From: Microbulbifer sp. TB1203
Lineage (GTDB): Bacteria; Pseudomonadota; Gammaproteobacteria; Pseudomonadales; Cellvibrionaceae
Assembly (NCBI RefSeq): GCF_030997045.1
Contig: NZ_CP116899.1
Location: forward strand, 4,984,001-5,048,000
DNA length: 64,000 nucleotides
Reading direction: 5' to 3'
Positions 51,198-61,313 of this stretch are shown here, one piece after another. Made by a program: the position numbers and the translations under genes. How positions within the stretch are numbered: the first letter of the stretch is position 1; the number at the start of each line of letters is the position of its first letter. The notes below the pieces were generated by a model. The model was not told the DNA's origin. It saw only the letters and a program-made list of their open reading frames with translations, and did not search any database.

Positions 51198-51461
51198 TCA
51201 GATAGCTGGCTGGCCCGCGGCGCCATTGGCGATAAGGTGGTACAGGTGCTGCTTCAGGTAGGCGCGCCGTTTCTTGAGGCTGTTGTAGTGCTCGTCGTCG
51301 GTGCCGATGCCACTCTCCTGCAGGCCGCGGATTTCCTTGTCGAGCCGCTCGTACTCCCGTCTGTCGATTCTGAACCCCAAGTCCTCGGCAGCCAGGCGTT
51401 TGATGGTCTCAATATACTCGGGGAAGTCGTGTTCGAGGGTGTGGGCAGTTATCGTCGGCAT
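51198..51461 (-). CDS. YdcH/DUF465 family small protein
   Basis: 87 aa, helical. Family pattern HDFPEYIETIKRLAAEDLGF, YERLDKEIRGLQ and LKKRRAYLKQHLYHLI. Widespread in proteobacteria; function unknown. Confidence 0.88.
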   Translation of the reverse strand: MPTITAHTLEHDFPEYIETIKRLAAEDLGFRIDRREYERLDKEIRGLQESGIGTDDEHYNSLKKRRAYLKQHLYHLIANGAAGQPAI

Positions 51462-51630
51462 GGAGGCATCTCCTTTGGCTGGAAATGGGGGCCGCCAGTC
51501 AATGGTAGTGTGCCCGAGGGGTCGCCCGCCTGTCGACGCAATCAGGCGTCAGTCGGGGCAGGCAAACCTTCACACTAAGCTAAGTGATAATTCTTCTCAT
51601 TTAGAGTGGGTCCCAGGCGCACCGAAGTCG

Positions 51631-51702
51631 TAGGATGGGCAAAGCGCAGCGTGCCCATCAGGCGGCCAGTGATGGGCACGCTGCGCTTTGCCCATCCTAA
51701 GG
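51631..51702. repeat. Inverted REP pair (class 2)
   Basis: GTAGGATGGGCAAAGCGCAG and its complement GCTGCGCTTTGCCCATCCTA with a short loop. It lies downstream of cioB. Confidence 0.8.
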
Positions 51703-51738
51703 GTATCGTTGTCCCCTGCTTAGTTCGGACCACTGAGC

Positions 51739-52748
51739 TCAGTGATAGTGCAACTCGGTCGCCTTGCCGTGGAACACCCTATACGCATAGATGGTATAGG
51801 CCAGTATCAGGGGCACCACGATCACCGCGCCCACCAGGATAAATATCAGCGATTCGGTGGCGCTGGCGGCCTCCCAGATGGTGATTTTACCCGGCACGAT
51901 TTCCGGGAAGAAACTGAACGCCAGGGCCGTGAAAGACAGAAGAAAAATCAGCAGCACATTCACAAAGGGAATCCAGCAGTGCCGGTCATCCACCTTCGGC
52001 AGGCGCCGGAGCAGAATCTCGTTGGCGCCGAAGGCGAAAAAGCACAGCATCGGAATCAGCAGCACAAACATCACCAGCGGAAAAGTGAACCAGCGGTCGA
52101 ATACGCCGGGGTTGACCATCGGGTTGACCAGGGAGACCGCAACCACACCGACAAAGGCCGCGCGCCCGGCGAGGTGTGTCCAGCGAATCGCGCGGCTCTG
52201 CAGTTTGCCCTCGGTTTTCATAATCAGCCACGCGGAACCGATATAGCTATAGGCCGCGGTCACACCCAGCGCGCTCAGCGCGGAAAACAGCTGCGACGGC
52301 CAGCCGGGCTCGAAGCCCATCACATATTGGCCGAGCATATAGCCCTGGGTCAGGGTGGTGAGCAGCGAGCCGATCTTGAAAGTGCGGTCCCAGGCGAGCT
52401 TGTGGTTCACTGCCGCCTTGGCGCGGAAGTCGAACGCGACCCCGCGCAGTATCAACCCCAGCAGCATGATCGCCACCGGAATATACAGGTGGGTCAGGAT
52501 AAAACTGTGCGCGATGGGGAAGGCGATCAGCAGCAGTCCGATCGCCAGCACCAGCCAGGTCTCGTTGGCGTCCCAGAAGGGGCCGATGGAGGCGATCATG
52601 GTGTCCCGCTGCGCCTCGTCTTCCTCCCCCATGGGCAGCAGAATTCCCACGCCCAGGTCGTAGCCGTCGAGCACCGCGTAGAGCAATATCGCCAGCCCCA
52701 TCAAGCCGATAAAAACAACCGGCAGCCATTCGCTTGCAGTGAGTTCGT

Positions 52749-52752
<4 letters not shown>
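51739..52752 (-). CDS. cioB: Cytochrome bd-type quinol oxidase subunit II
   Basis: 337 aa, ~8-9 transmembrane helices. It begins MNELTASEWLPVVFIGLMGL and shows LYAVLDGYDLGVGILLPMGE and GPFWDANETWLVLAIGLLLI, both typical. Second subunit of the cyanide-insensitive oxidase. Its ATG overlaps the stop of cioA by 4 bases. Confidence 0.95.
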
Positions 52753-54128
<1,376 letters not shown>

Positions 54129-54167
54129 AAAGACCTCTGCGGTATCGTGGTCGGGACTTGTGTGCTC

Positions 54168-54206
54168 CCCTCTCCCTTCTGGGGAGAGGGGCCGGGGGAG
54201 AGGGGA
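54168..54206. repeat. CCCCTCTCCC repeat
   Basis: CCCCTCTCCCTTCTGGGGAG followed by AGGGGCCGGGGGAGAGGGG. The same type is at 26818-26858. Confidence 0.7.
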
Positions 54207-54221
54207 CCCAGGATCTACCCC

Positions 54222-54758
54222 TCAGCTCTTTCTACCTTTGAGCGCAAGCAGCTTGCTGAGCCCGGATCCCAGCCTCATCAGTTTTAGCAGGTCCTTCTGC
54301 TCCAGCCTGCTCAAAGTGTTGGCAAACCGGTCCAACAGTTCCAGCAGGTCGTACACCTCTTGCATCTTTTCCTGCGCCCGGGCTTCCTGCTCGTCTTGAG
54401 GGTCGTTCAGCAGCAGCTGGCGCAACAGTGACAGGGTAGGGTCCAGCTCGCGCTTGCGCCGCTCCTCGAACACGGTGCGCGCCATATCCCAGATGGAGCC
54501 GGCGGCGGTAAAGTAGTCTTTCCGGTCCCCGGGTAAGTGATGCAGTTCCACCAGGCGCCATGCCTGCAGTTCCTTCAGTCCCATGCTCACATTGCCGCGG
54601 CTGATCTTCAGCGCCTGGGCCAGCTGGTCTGCGTTCAGAGGCTCGGATTGGATGGTCAGCAGCGCCAGCATCTGCCCGACGGTACGGTTGAAGCCCCAGC
54701 GGCTGCCCATCTCTCCAAAATGCAATACGAAGGCCTGGGCCTGGCTGGTCAGCTTCAT
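54222..54758 (-). CDS. GbsR/MarR-family transcriptional regulator
   Basis: 178 aa. It begins MKLTSQAQAFVLHFGEMGSR, a GbsR-family start. Winged helix LNADQLAQALKISRGNVSMG, LKELQAWRLVELHHLPGDRK. The C-terminus is a long helical dimerisation part. It lies upstream of cioA on the same strand and probably regulates cioAB and itself through the palindrome at 54771. Confidence 0.9.
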   Translation of the reverse strand: MKLTSQAQAFVLHFGEMGSRWGFNRTVGQMLALLTIQSEPLNADQLAQALKISRGNVSMGLKELQAWRLVELHHLPGDRKDYFTAAGSIWDMARTVFEERRKRELDPTLSLLRQLLLNDPQDEQEARAQEKMQEVYDLLELLDRFANTLSRLEQKDLLKLMRLGSGLSKLLALKGRKS

Positions 54759-54770
54759 GGGTTTCTTAAG

Positions 54771-54788
54771 TTTCAGAAATTTCTGAAA
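54771..54788. promoter_or_regulatory. Perfect 18-bp palindrome, candidate operator
   Basis: TTTCAGAAATTTCTGAAA, 13 bases before the regulator start on the minus strand, next to AT-rich AATTATAAAG. Ideal place for autorepression. Confidence 0.65.
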
Positions 54789-54829
54789 ATTATAAAGATA
54801 AAGGGGTAGCTGTCAATCCTCCCGACGGG

Positions 54830-55777
54830 CTATCGAAGGGTATCCAGTGCGGATTGATACCAGCCGTCGGGCACGATAAAGCCGCGGGTCCGCTCCCGGC
54901 CACCGATGAGCCCTGCGACGCAGAGCGGTCTGTGCAGTCCTTCGCTTTCGAGTATTTCCGCGAGCGCCGCGCAGGAGCGGGATTGCAAAACCCGGTAGCC
55001 CCGATCCGCCAGCCAGCCCTGTTTGGGCAGTGTCACCCAGTGGTAGGCTTCGGTGACAAAACGTTGCCGGAACTCGCTCGGCGCCGCCCACCAATGGCTG
55101 GTGGGATTGATGTCTGCGTCCAGCGGCTGGTTCCTGTCACCAAGGCGGCGAAACAGACGGCCGGGCATCAGTGTCCACTGGCGCTCGATCAGAATGCCCT
55201 GCTGCTGCAGGATTTTTTTCGCCGCCGGCTGTTCGATCACCGGCAGCTGGTGATCGCGCATCCGCGCCAGTTTGATATCCAGCCGGTCGTGCAGGCCCGG
55301 GCCAACCCAGCGGTCATTATCCACCTGCAGATAAAACTTTATCGCCAGCTCCCAGTGCTCGGTGCTGTCGGTGGGCAGGTGCCGCACCACAAAGTCCAGT
55401 TCGCCCAGGGTGCGGCCGCTGTGGCGCAAAGGCAGATTGCGCTGACGTAATTCGTAGTGGGGGTGGTGGGTGAAGGCAAAGCTCCAGAGGTTTTCAAAAT
55501 ACACACCCAGGCGCTTGCTCGGCCCGCTTGCGACAAAGGTCTCCAGCTCCCGCTGCAGTCTGTTGCGGATTTCCTCCCGGGAGAAAAAGGCCGACAGCTG
55601 CTCCCGGCGTTCATCGGGGAGCCAGGGCAGGTTCCAATCCCTGACAATGGAGGGAGTATTCACCGACCAAATTAGGTTGGTCCAGTGGTTCGGGACTGAA
55701 TCCGCTCGAGCCATTGGTCGCCTCGACGAGTGGGGCAGCTGCCGCGGCGCTTTCCGCCGAGCTGTGCTAACTTTCAT
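54830..55777 (-). CDS. DUF1853 family protein
   Basis: 315 aa as shown; an internal ATG at 55714 (MARADSVPNHWTN) fits the family start better, since the first 21 residues are basic and unlike the family. Family parts: NTPSIVRDWNLPWLPDERRE, GVYFENLWSFAFTHHPHYEL, LGELDFVVRH and HWELAIKFYLQ. A nuclease-like E-x-K pattern appears in LDFVVR..HWELAIKF, but function is unknown. Confidence 0.85.
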   Translation of the reverse strand: MKVSTARRKAPRQLPHSSRRPMARADSVPNHWTNLIWSVNTPSIVRDWNLPWLPDERREQLSAFFSREEIRNRLQRELETFVASGPSKRLGVYFENLWSFAFTHHPHYELRQRNLPLRHSGRTLGELDFVVRHLPTDSTEHWELAIKFYLQVDNDRWVGPGLHDRLDIKLARMRDHQLPVIEQPAAKKILQQQGILIERQWTLMPGRLFRRLGDRNQPLDADINPTSHWWAAPSEFRQRFVTEAYHWVTLPKQGWLADRGYRVLQSRSCAALAEILESEGLHRPLCVAGLIGGRERTRGFIVPDGWYQSALDTLR

Positions 55778-55789
55778 TGCGAATAAAAA

Positions 55790-55912
55790 AGTAACTGCTC
55801 ACCCCTGTAGGAGCGGGCCATGCCCGCGAACAGAGGCCGATCGCGGGCATGGCCCGCTCCTACAGGGTGATTCCCTTAATCCAATGCAGGTTTCCTGTGA
55901 GTGAGTAGTTAC
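55790..55912. mobile_element. REP-carrying MITE, second copy
   Basis: GTAACTGCTCACCCC at the left end and GAGTAGTTAC at the right, enclosing the inverted REP pair GTAGGAGCGGGCCATGCCCG / GGGCATGGCCCGCTCCTACA. It is a relative of the element at 344-477 inside peptide array A. Confidence 0.7.
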
Positions 55913-55939
55913 TAAAATAATGCCTTAAAGGAGGCCGGT

Positions 55940-56833
55940 GTGGAATCAGGACCATTGATCTCGATCGGCCTGCCGATCTCCCTGTTTATCATCATGACCG
56001 GTATCGGCATGACCCTGACCGCCCGGGATTTTCACCAGGTGACGGTGAAACCAACCGGGCTGATCGTTGGAACCATTGCGCAAATCCTGGTGATGCCGCT
56101 GGTCGCCTTCGCCCTCTGCTGGGCGCTGGGCCTGCCGCCGGCCATAGCAGTCGGGCTGGTGGTTATCGCCGCCTGTCCCGGCGGCACCACCTCCAATCTG
56201 TTCACCTTGCTGGCGCGCGGGAATGTGGCGCTGTCGATAGTGCTGACGGTTTCCGCGAGCATGATCACTATTCTGACCCTGCCGTTCTTCACCAATTACG
56301 CACTGCAGACTTACTTTGGTACCCAGCAGGAAATCGTACTGCCGTTCGGTAGGACCGTCGCCATGCTGTCCGCAATAGTTCTGCTACCGGTGGCCATCGG
56401 CATGGTAATGCGCGCTTTTCTGCCCCAACTGGCGAGCCGCGCCGAGGGGCTGGTGAGTATTTTTGGCGGCCTGGTGCTGGCGGTGCTGGTGGCGGCAGTC
56501 ATTTATGGGATTCGAGACCGCTTCTTGGATTTGCTGATTCAGGCCGGGCCCTCGGCGGTACTGCTCAACCTGCTGGGCATAGCGCTGGGGCTGCTCTCCA
56601 GCCGCGCCACCGGCCTGTCCCGGCGCGAAGCGCTGGCGGTGGCCACCGAACTGGGCGTCAAGAACGGCACCCTCGGCCTGATGGTGACACTGACGTTGCT
56701 GCACTCCAGCGAGATGTCGATTCCCTCCGCCGTCTACGGCGTGCTGATGTTTCCGATCGGCTTCCTGCTGGCGGCCTATGGTCGGCGGGTTATTCCCGCG
56801 GGCAAGGGCGCCGCAGCGGCCGAGCCTGCCTAG
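55940..56833 (+). CDS. Bile acid:sodium symporter family transporter (ASBT/SBF)
   Basis: 297 aa, ~9-10 transmembrane helices. GIGMTLTARDFHQVTVKPTG at the start, VIAACPGGTTSNLFTLLARG and GVKNGTLGLMVTLTLLHSSE are the sodium- and substrate-site motifs of the family. The substrate is unlikely to be bile acid; organic anions or pantoate-like acids are possible. Confidence 0.92.
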   Translation: MESGPLISIGLPISLFIIMTGIGMTLTARDFHQVTVKPTGLIVGTIAQILVMPLVAFALCWALGLPPAIAVGLVVIAACPGGTTSNLFTLLARGNVALSIVLTVSASMITILTLPFFTNYALQTYFGTQQEIVLPFGRTVAMLSAIVLLPVAIGMVMRAFLPQLASRAEGLVSIFGGLVLAVLVAAVIYGIRDRFLDLLIQAGPSAVLLNLLGIALGLLSSRATGLSRREALAVATELGVKNGTLGLMVTLTLLHSSEMSIPSAVYGVLMFPIGFLLAAYGRRVIPAGKGAAAAEPA

Positions 56834-56847
56834 AACTCACCTCCGGG

Positions 56848-57088
56848 CCGCGGAGCTCTTTACCAAAAGCGTGCTGAAGGTTCCAACCTGGGAGCGCCGA
56901 GCTCCAGCTCGGCAACCTCCTCCGGAGTCATGGCGCGCAGTACTGTGGGCGATGGTCCCAAGCTCACCCCCTGTCTCAGTGTTTCGTTTTTTTGCGACTG
57001 CTTTGCAGGCGGTGCCGAGCTGGAGCTCAGCGTTCCCAGGGGCGGAGCTGGTTCGTCTTCAACGCACTCCGGGCAAAGAGCTCCGCGG
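56848..57088. repeat. Nested long inverted repeats
   Basis: Outer arms CCGCGGAGCTCTTT and AAAGAGCTCCGCGG. Inner arms GAGCTCCAGCTCGGCA (56899-56914) and TGCCGAGCTGGAGCTC (57013-57028). No gene. Related GGAGCTCCGCGGTCCCGGGA lies at 26884. Confidence 0.7.
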
Positions 57089-57099
57089 TCCCGGGGGGA

Positions 57100-58015
57100 C
57101 TATGGGGTATTGTATTGGTTGAAGTGGTCGTTGTCGGTGGTGACCAATTGCATCAGTTTCGGGTGCACGAACAGTTTTTCCTTGCCGGCCTGGATCTCGT
57201 TGAGCACGCCGATTTCGGCGAGTTTTTTCAGGTAGCTGGAGGCGGTCTGGCGCTGGGCGATGCCGACGTCCACCAGGTTGTGGATGCGGCAGTAGGGCTG
57301 CTCGAAAAGGATCTGCACCAGTTCGTGGCTGTAGATCAGGATTGGCTGGGTCAGCAGCTCCTTTTCGATCAGGTAGAGGGTATTCAGCACCCGGTGCGGC
57401 CGTTGCCGTCGATAAAGGGGTGTATGGCTTCGAACTGGTAGTGGGCTACGGCCATGGTGACCAGCGGATCCAGTTTTGAGGATTCGCTGTGCATAAACTG
57501 CTCCCAGTTGCCGAGGAGATCGCGGATCAGAGCTTCGCCGGCGGGCGGTGTGTAGATGATCTCGCCGTTGGCCGTATTGGCGATGGTGGTGCCGGGAACC
57601 CGGCGGATATCCATCTGTGTGCCCTTGATGGTGGAGCAGACGGCCACTGCGGTGGAGGTATTCAGTGGGCGATGGTTCAGTGCCCGGAACCCTCGTAGAG
57701 GGCGGTGCGGCAGCGCAGGGCTTCCCTGGTGGCGGGGTCGGCCTGGCTCTCTTCGCCGGCGTAGCGGAACAGCTTGTCGCTGGTGGTCACGATATTCTCG
57801 ATTTCCGAACTGTCCTTGGCTTCCAGCAGCGTCAGGGTGTTGATCAGCAGCGCCTGGTTGGGCAGCAGCTCGGCCGCCTGTTTCAGCTCTGCCAAAGCGG
57901 CGCGCGCGGGGATACAGGCCTTGAGGACCTCTGTGTTTTCCAGTTCGGTGGCCGGGGGCAGCGGCGGGAGCTGATTGTACGGCCGAGCGGGGTCCCAGCT
58001 TTCATCAATTGTCAT
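57100..58015 (-). pseudogene. Fic-family AMP-transferase gene with two frameshifts
   Basis: Start MTIDESWDPARPYNQLPPLP at 58015, with the N-terminal Fic_N region and an inhibitory-type SxxxE segment (DSSEIENIVTTSDKLF). Near 57680 one T is missing (GGTTCC for GGTTTCC), shifting out of frame; restoring it gives EGFRALNHRPL. The middle frame has the Fic core HPFIDGNGRTG, then near 57390 about two bases are lost before VLNTLYLIEKELLTQPILIY. The C-terminal winged helix ends at 57100. Either a pseudogene or an assembly error at two sites. Confidence 0.82.
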
Positions 58016-58180
58016 GTTCAAATTTCTTGTAAATTTCGACACTTGATGCGGCTTATGTCGATGCCGTCGACATGTCCAGCCTTCATGTTGAAATTTTATC
58101 ATTATTTCGACATGACATGAGGTTCGGGAGAGGAAAGCCTCAGGCAGCCTCCCATGCAAGATAGATTGATCGAAAGTTTG

Positions 58181-59470
58181 TCAGGAGTCCGATAAAGACC
58201 GCTTGTTCCCAAACGCCGAGTCCGGCAGCCTCCAAAGCACCACCCCGCCCGCCACAAACAACAGAATCACCGCCAACATCGAATAGCGCACGTCGCCGAA
58301 CCAAGCCCCGGAGAGCCCAAACAGCGGTGGGCCGATCAGTGCGGCGAACTTACCCATCAGGTTGTAGAAGCCGAAAAACTCGCCGCTCATGTGGGCGGGG
58401 ATCAATAGCGCGTAGCAGGAGCGACTCAGCGCCTGCACACCACCCTGCACCAGTCCCACCAGGATTGCGATTGCGAAGAATTCCCAGGGCGAGCGGATCA
58501 GTGCGCCCCAGATACACACCAGGATATATACCGCCAGACCGATAGTGATGCCCCGCCGCGGACCTATGCGGTGGCCCAGATGGCCGAAGGCAATGGCCGC
58601 GGGGAAGCCGATAAACTGCACCAGAAGCAGCGCGGTGATCAACTGGTCGCGCTCGAAGCCCAGTGCGCGACCGTAGGCCACCGCCATGCGAATCACCGTG
58701 CCCACGCCATCGATGTAGAGCCAGTAGGCGAGCAGGAAGATACATACCGACCGGTAGCGGCGCAGATTGCCCAGGGTGCTGCGCAGCTGCGCGACCCCCC
58801 GAAGCCAGGCCGAACCACCGCCCGCTGCGCCGACGGCCGGAGGCTCCGGCACCAGCAACAGCAGCGGTAGGGAAAACACAGCCCACCAGAGCGCGGTGGC
58901 CACAAATGCGGCCAGCGCCGCTTGGGTGCTGTCGGCAAAGCCAAAGGCTTCCGGCCTGAGTGCTGCGACCACACAGCCGAGATACATCAACCCGCCGCCG
59001 AGATATCCCAACCCGTACCCCAGTCCTGATACCGTGTGCCACTGTTCCTGCGGCGCCACACTGGTCAGCAGTGCGTCGTACAGCAGGTTGGCCCCCATAA
59101 AGCCGACTGTGGCGCAGACAAACAGCAGCGATGCCGCCAGCCAAGCGCCACTTGGCACCCCTGATAGCAGAGCGGTGGCAACCATCCCGGACAATGCAAA
59201 CAGGAATAGCAGGCGCTTGCGTGCCCCGGCAGCGTCCGCCAGCGCGCCGACCAGTGGCGCGCTCAGAACAATCACCAGCGAAGCCGCGGAGTTACTCCAG
59301 CCCAAACGCAGGTTGGTCACTTCCGGCGACGCCCCGGTATTCCAGAAATCCTGGAACAACAGCGGAAAAAATCCCGCCAGCACCACGGTGGCGAAGGCGG
59401 AATTTGCCCAGTCATAGAGAGCCCAGCCCCAGATGGCGCGCCGCCCGCGCCTCGCGCCAATGCCCTGCAT
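58181..59470 (-). CDS. MFS transporter, UMF1/Atg22-like
   Basis: 429 aa from the ATG at 59470 (SD GGAAG); a TTG at 59533 is an alternative. Twelve transmembrane helices. AIWGWALYDWANSAFATVVL at the start and SAPLVGALADAAGARKRLLF (loop 2-3) are typical of the UMF1/Atg22 branch. In bacteria it may export amino acids or nucleosides; the substrate is unknown. Confidence 0.9.
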   Translation of the reverse strand: MQGIGARRGRRAIWGWALYDWANSAFATVVLAGFFPLLFQDFWNTGASPEVTNLRLGWSNSAASLVIVLSAPLVGALADAAGARKRLLFLFALSGMVATALLSGVPSGAWLAASLLFVCATVGFMGANLLYDALLTSVAPQEQWHTVSGLGYGLGYLGGGLMYLGCVVAALRPEAFGFADSTQAALAAFVATALWWAVFSLPLLLLVPEPPAVGAAGGGSAWLRGVAQLRSTLGNLRRYRSVCIFLLAYWLYIDGVGTVIRMAVAYGRALGFERDQLITALLLVQFIGFPAAIAFGHLGHRIGPRRGITIGLAVYILVCIWGALIRSPWEFFAIAILVGLVQGGVQALSRSCYALLIPAHMSGEFFGFYNLMGKFAALIGPPLFGLSGAWFGDVRYSMLAVILLFVAGGVVLWRLPDSAFGNKRSLSDS

Positions 59471-59616
59471 AAATTCTTCCGTGACCAGATCGGCGTGTTC
59501 CCGCTCAGCATAGCTGCCCCTGGCCGGGGCCAAAAATGGGCGCTCATTTTCCCCTGTTGGGGAAAGGGGCTCTTATGCTTGCTGGAGTTCTTACACAGCT
59601 TCCGGGAGGAGTGGTC

Positions 59617-60795
59617 ATGTCCGAGCGATTTATCGTATTACAGAGTTCCAGCGCGGTGATCCCTGCCAGCGCGAGCATGGGTGGGGTCGCCATCGCACAT
59701 GCGCCGGTTGAGACCCTGTCGCTGACCGAGGTGGACCTGAGCAAGGCCGAGCACGCGAGCCTGCGGCACGACCCGCGTACCCGGGCCATAGCGCGAGCCA
59801 TGCCGATGAAGCTCATAGAGCCCGTCGAGTCCGGGGCGGTAGCGGACCCCCAGGCCGGTGGGGAGACCTGGGGCGTGAGGGCGGTGGGCGCGCCGGAGTC
59901 GCCGTTCAGTGGCGACGGCGTCACCGTGGCGGTGCTCGATACCGGCATAGACCCGGACCACCCGGCGTTTCAAGGCGTGGAACTGGTGCGCAGGAACTTC
60001 ACCGACGGCAGTGACGACGACCAGCACGGCCACGGAACCCACTGTGCCGGGACCATTTTCGGCCGCAACGTGAACGGCCTGCGCATCGGTGTAGCACCCG
60101 GGGTCAGGCGCGCGCTGATTGGCAAGGTGTTGGGACCGGGCGGCGGCTCTTCCGCGAGTATCGCCCATGCCATTCAATGGGCGATCGAGGAGGGCGCCCA
60201 TGTAATCTCCATGTCCCTGGGTATCGACTTCCCGGGCTTCGTCGACGAGCTCGTGCACCGCGAGGGGCTGGACGTCAACCCGGCCACCTCCATCGCCCTT
60301 GAGCAGTACCGCGCCAACGTCAATCTATTCAATGAACTGGCCGGTTTCGTGAACTCCATCGGTGCCTTCGGCCATGGATCGATCATCGTCGCCGCCTCCG
60401 GCAATGAGAGCAACAGGCCCCAGTTCGAAATCGCCGTGGCCCCGCCGGCGGCGGGCACTGGCATCGTCGCTGTAGGCGCTTTGCAACAGGGAACTGACGG
60501 CCTGCGCGTGGCCTCGTTTTCAAACACCGAAGTGGACGTGTCCGCCCCCGGCGTGGGGGTGATCTCCGCGCGGCCGGGCGGCGGCCTGGTGTCCATGAGC
60601 GGCACCAGCATGGCCACCCCCCACACCGCCGGCGTGGCGGCGCTGTGGGCGGAAAAACTCAAGCGGCAAAACGGTGGCATTGAGAGCGGCGCGCTGCTCG
60701 CGCAGTTGGTTGCCCGCGCAGACCGCGCACCGTTGGCCGAAGACGCTGAAGAAGAGGATGTGGGCAGTGGCATAGTGCGGGCGCCGCTGGAATAA
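59617..60795 (+). CDS. Subtilisin-like serine protease (S8) without signal peptide
   Basis: 392 aa from the ATG at 59617, SD GGGAGGAG. Catalytic triad: Asp108 (VAVLDTGID), His139 (HGHGTHCAG), Ser ~343 (MSGTSMATPHTAG); the oxyanion Asn is in VAASGNESN. The first ~85 residues look like a short propeptide-like region. No signal or membrane anchor, so probably intracellular. An unusual ~60-residue insertion lies between His and Asn (FVDELVHREGLDVNP, YRANVNLFNELAGFVN). Immediately divergent from the MFS gene. Confidence 0.9.
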   Translation: MSERFIVLQSSSAVIPASASMGGVAIAHAPVETLSLTEVDLSKAEHASLRHDPRTRAIARAMPMKLIEPVESGAVADPQAGGETWGVRAVGAPESPFSGDGVTVAVLDTGIDPDHPAFQGVELVRRNFTDGSDDDQHGHGTHCAGTIFGRNVNGLRIGVAPGVRRALIGKVLGPGGGSSASIAHAIQWAIEEGAHVISMSLGIDFPGFVDELVHREGLDVNPATSIALEQYRANVNLFNELAGFVNSIGAFGHGSIIVAASGNESNRPQFEIAVAPPAAGTGIVAVGALQQGTDGLRVASFSNTEVDVSAPGVGVISARPGGGLVSMSGTSMATPHTAGVAALWAEKLKRQNGGIESGALLAQLVARADRAPLAEDAEEEDVGSGIVRAPLE

Positions 60796-61313
60796 GAGCT
60801 TATACTTGGCCCGGTGCGACTAATATTCTCCACGCTCGCTTCGCAGAGTGCCTGGTTCTCCATTGTCTGAGCGAATTGGCCTTGAAGGCGGAGTTGGCCC
60901 AGTCATGAAGGGGCCAACTGCAGATGTCTGTCAACTTCCTGCATAACCTCCTCCATGAAGAAGTAGGTCGAGGTAAGAGGATGCTTGTTTACTGTGCTCA
61001 GCAAAGTGTTCGATAGCAGGAGTGATCGGCCTCAGCTTGAAAGTGCTAGCAGTTTCCCGGCTTGGCTGTTGCTGTGTGCTTTGTTGCTAATCGATAGTTT
61101 CTGATATGTGGGTTTGAAAAACGTACTACTGGCCAAATGCTGTGAATTAAATATTGCAGTGCTTGGTTTGCTTCTGTCACTTCATCCAATTTCTTTCTCT
61201 GCAGACCCCCATTGATATATAGTAGCCGACCTTGCTTCTGTACCGGGCTGCGCCCCTGTGCAGTTTGACAGGAAATCTATAAAAGATACTTAAGGACTTG
61301 GGGGCTGTAGGCC
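60796..61313. other. Intergenic, 518 bp
   Basis: AT-richer than its surroundings (TTGTTTACTGTGCTCAGCAA, AATTAAATATTGCAGTGC). No gene, REP or terminator recognised. The long leader may carry regulation of the giant repeat protein. Confidence 0.4.
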
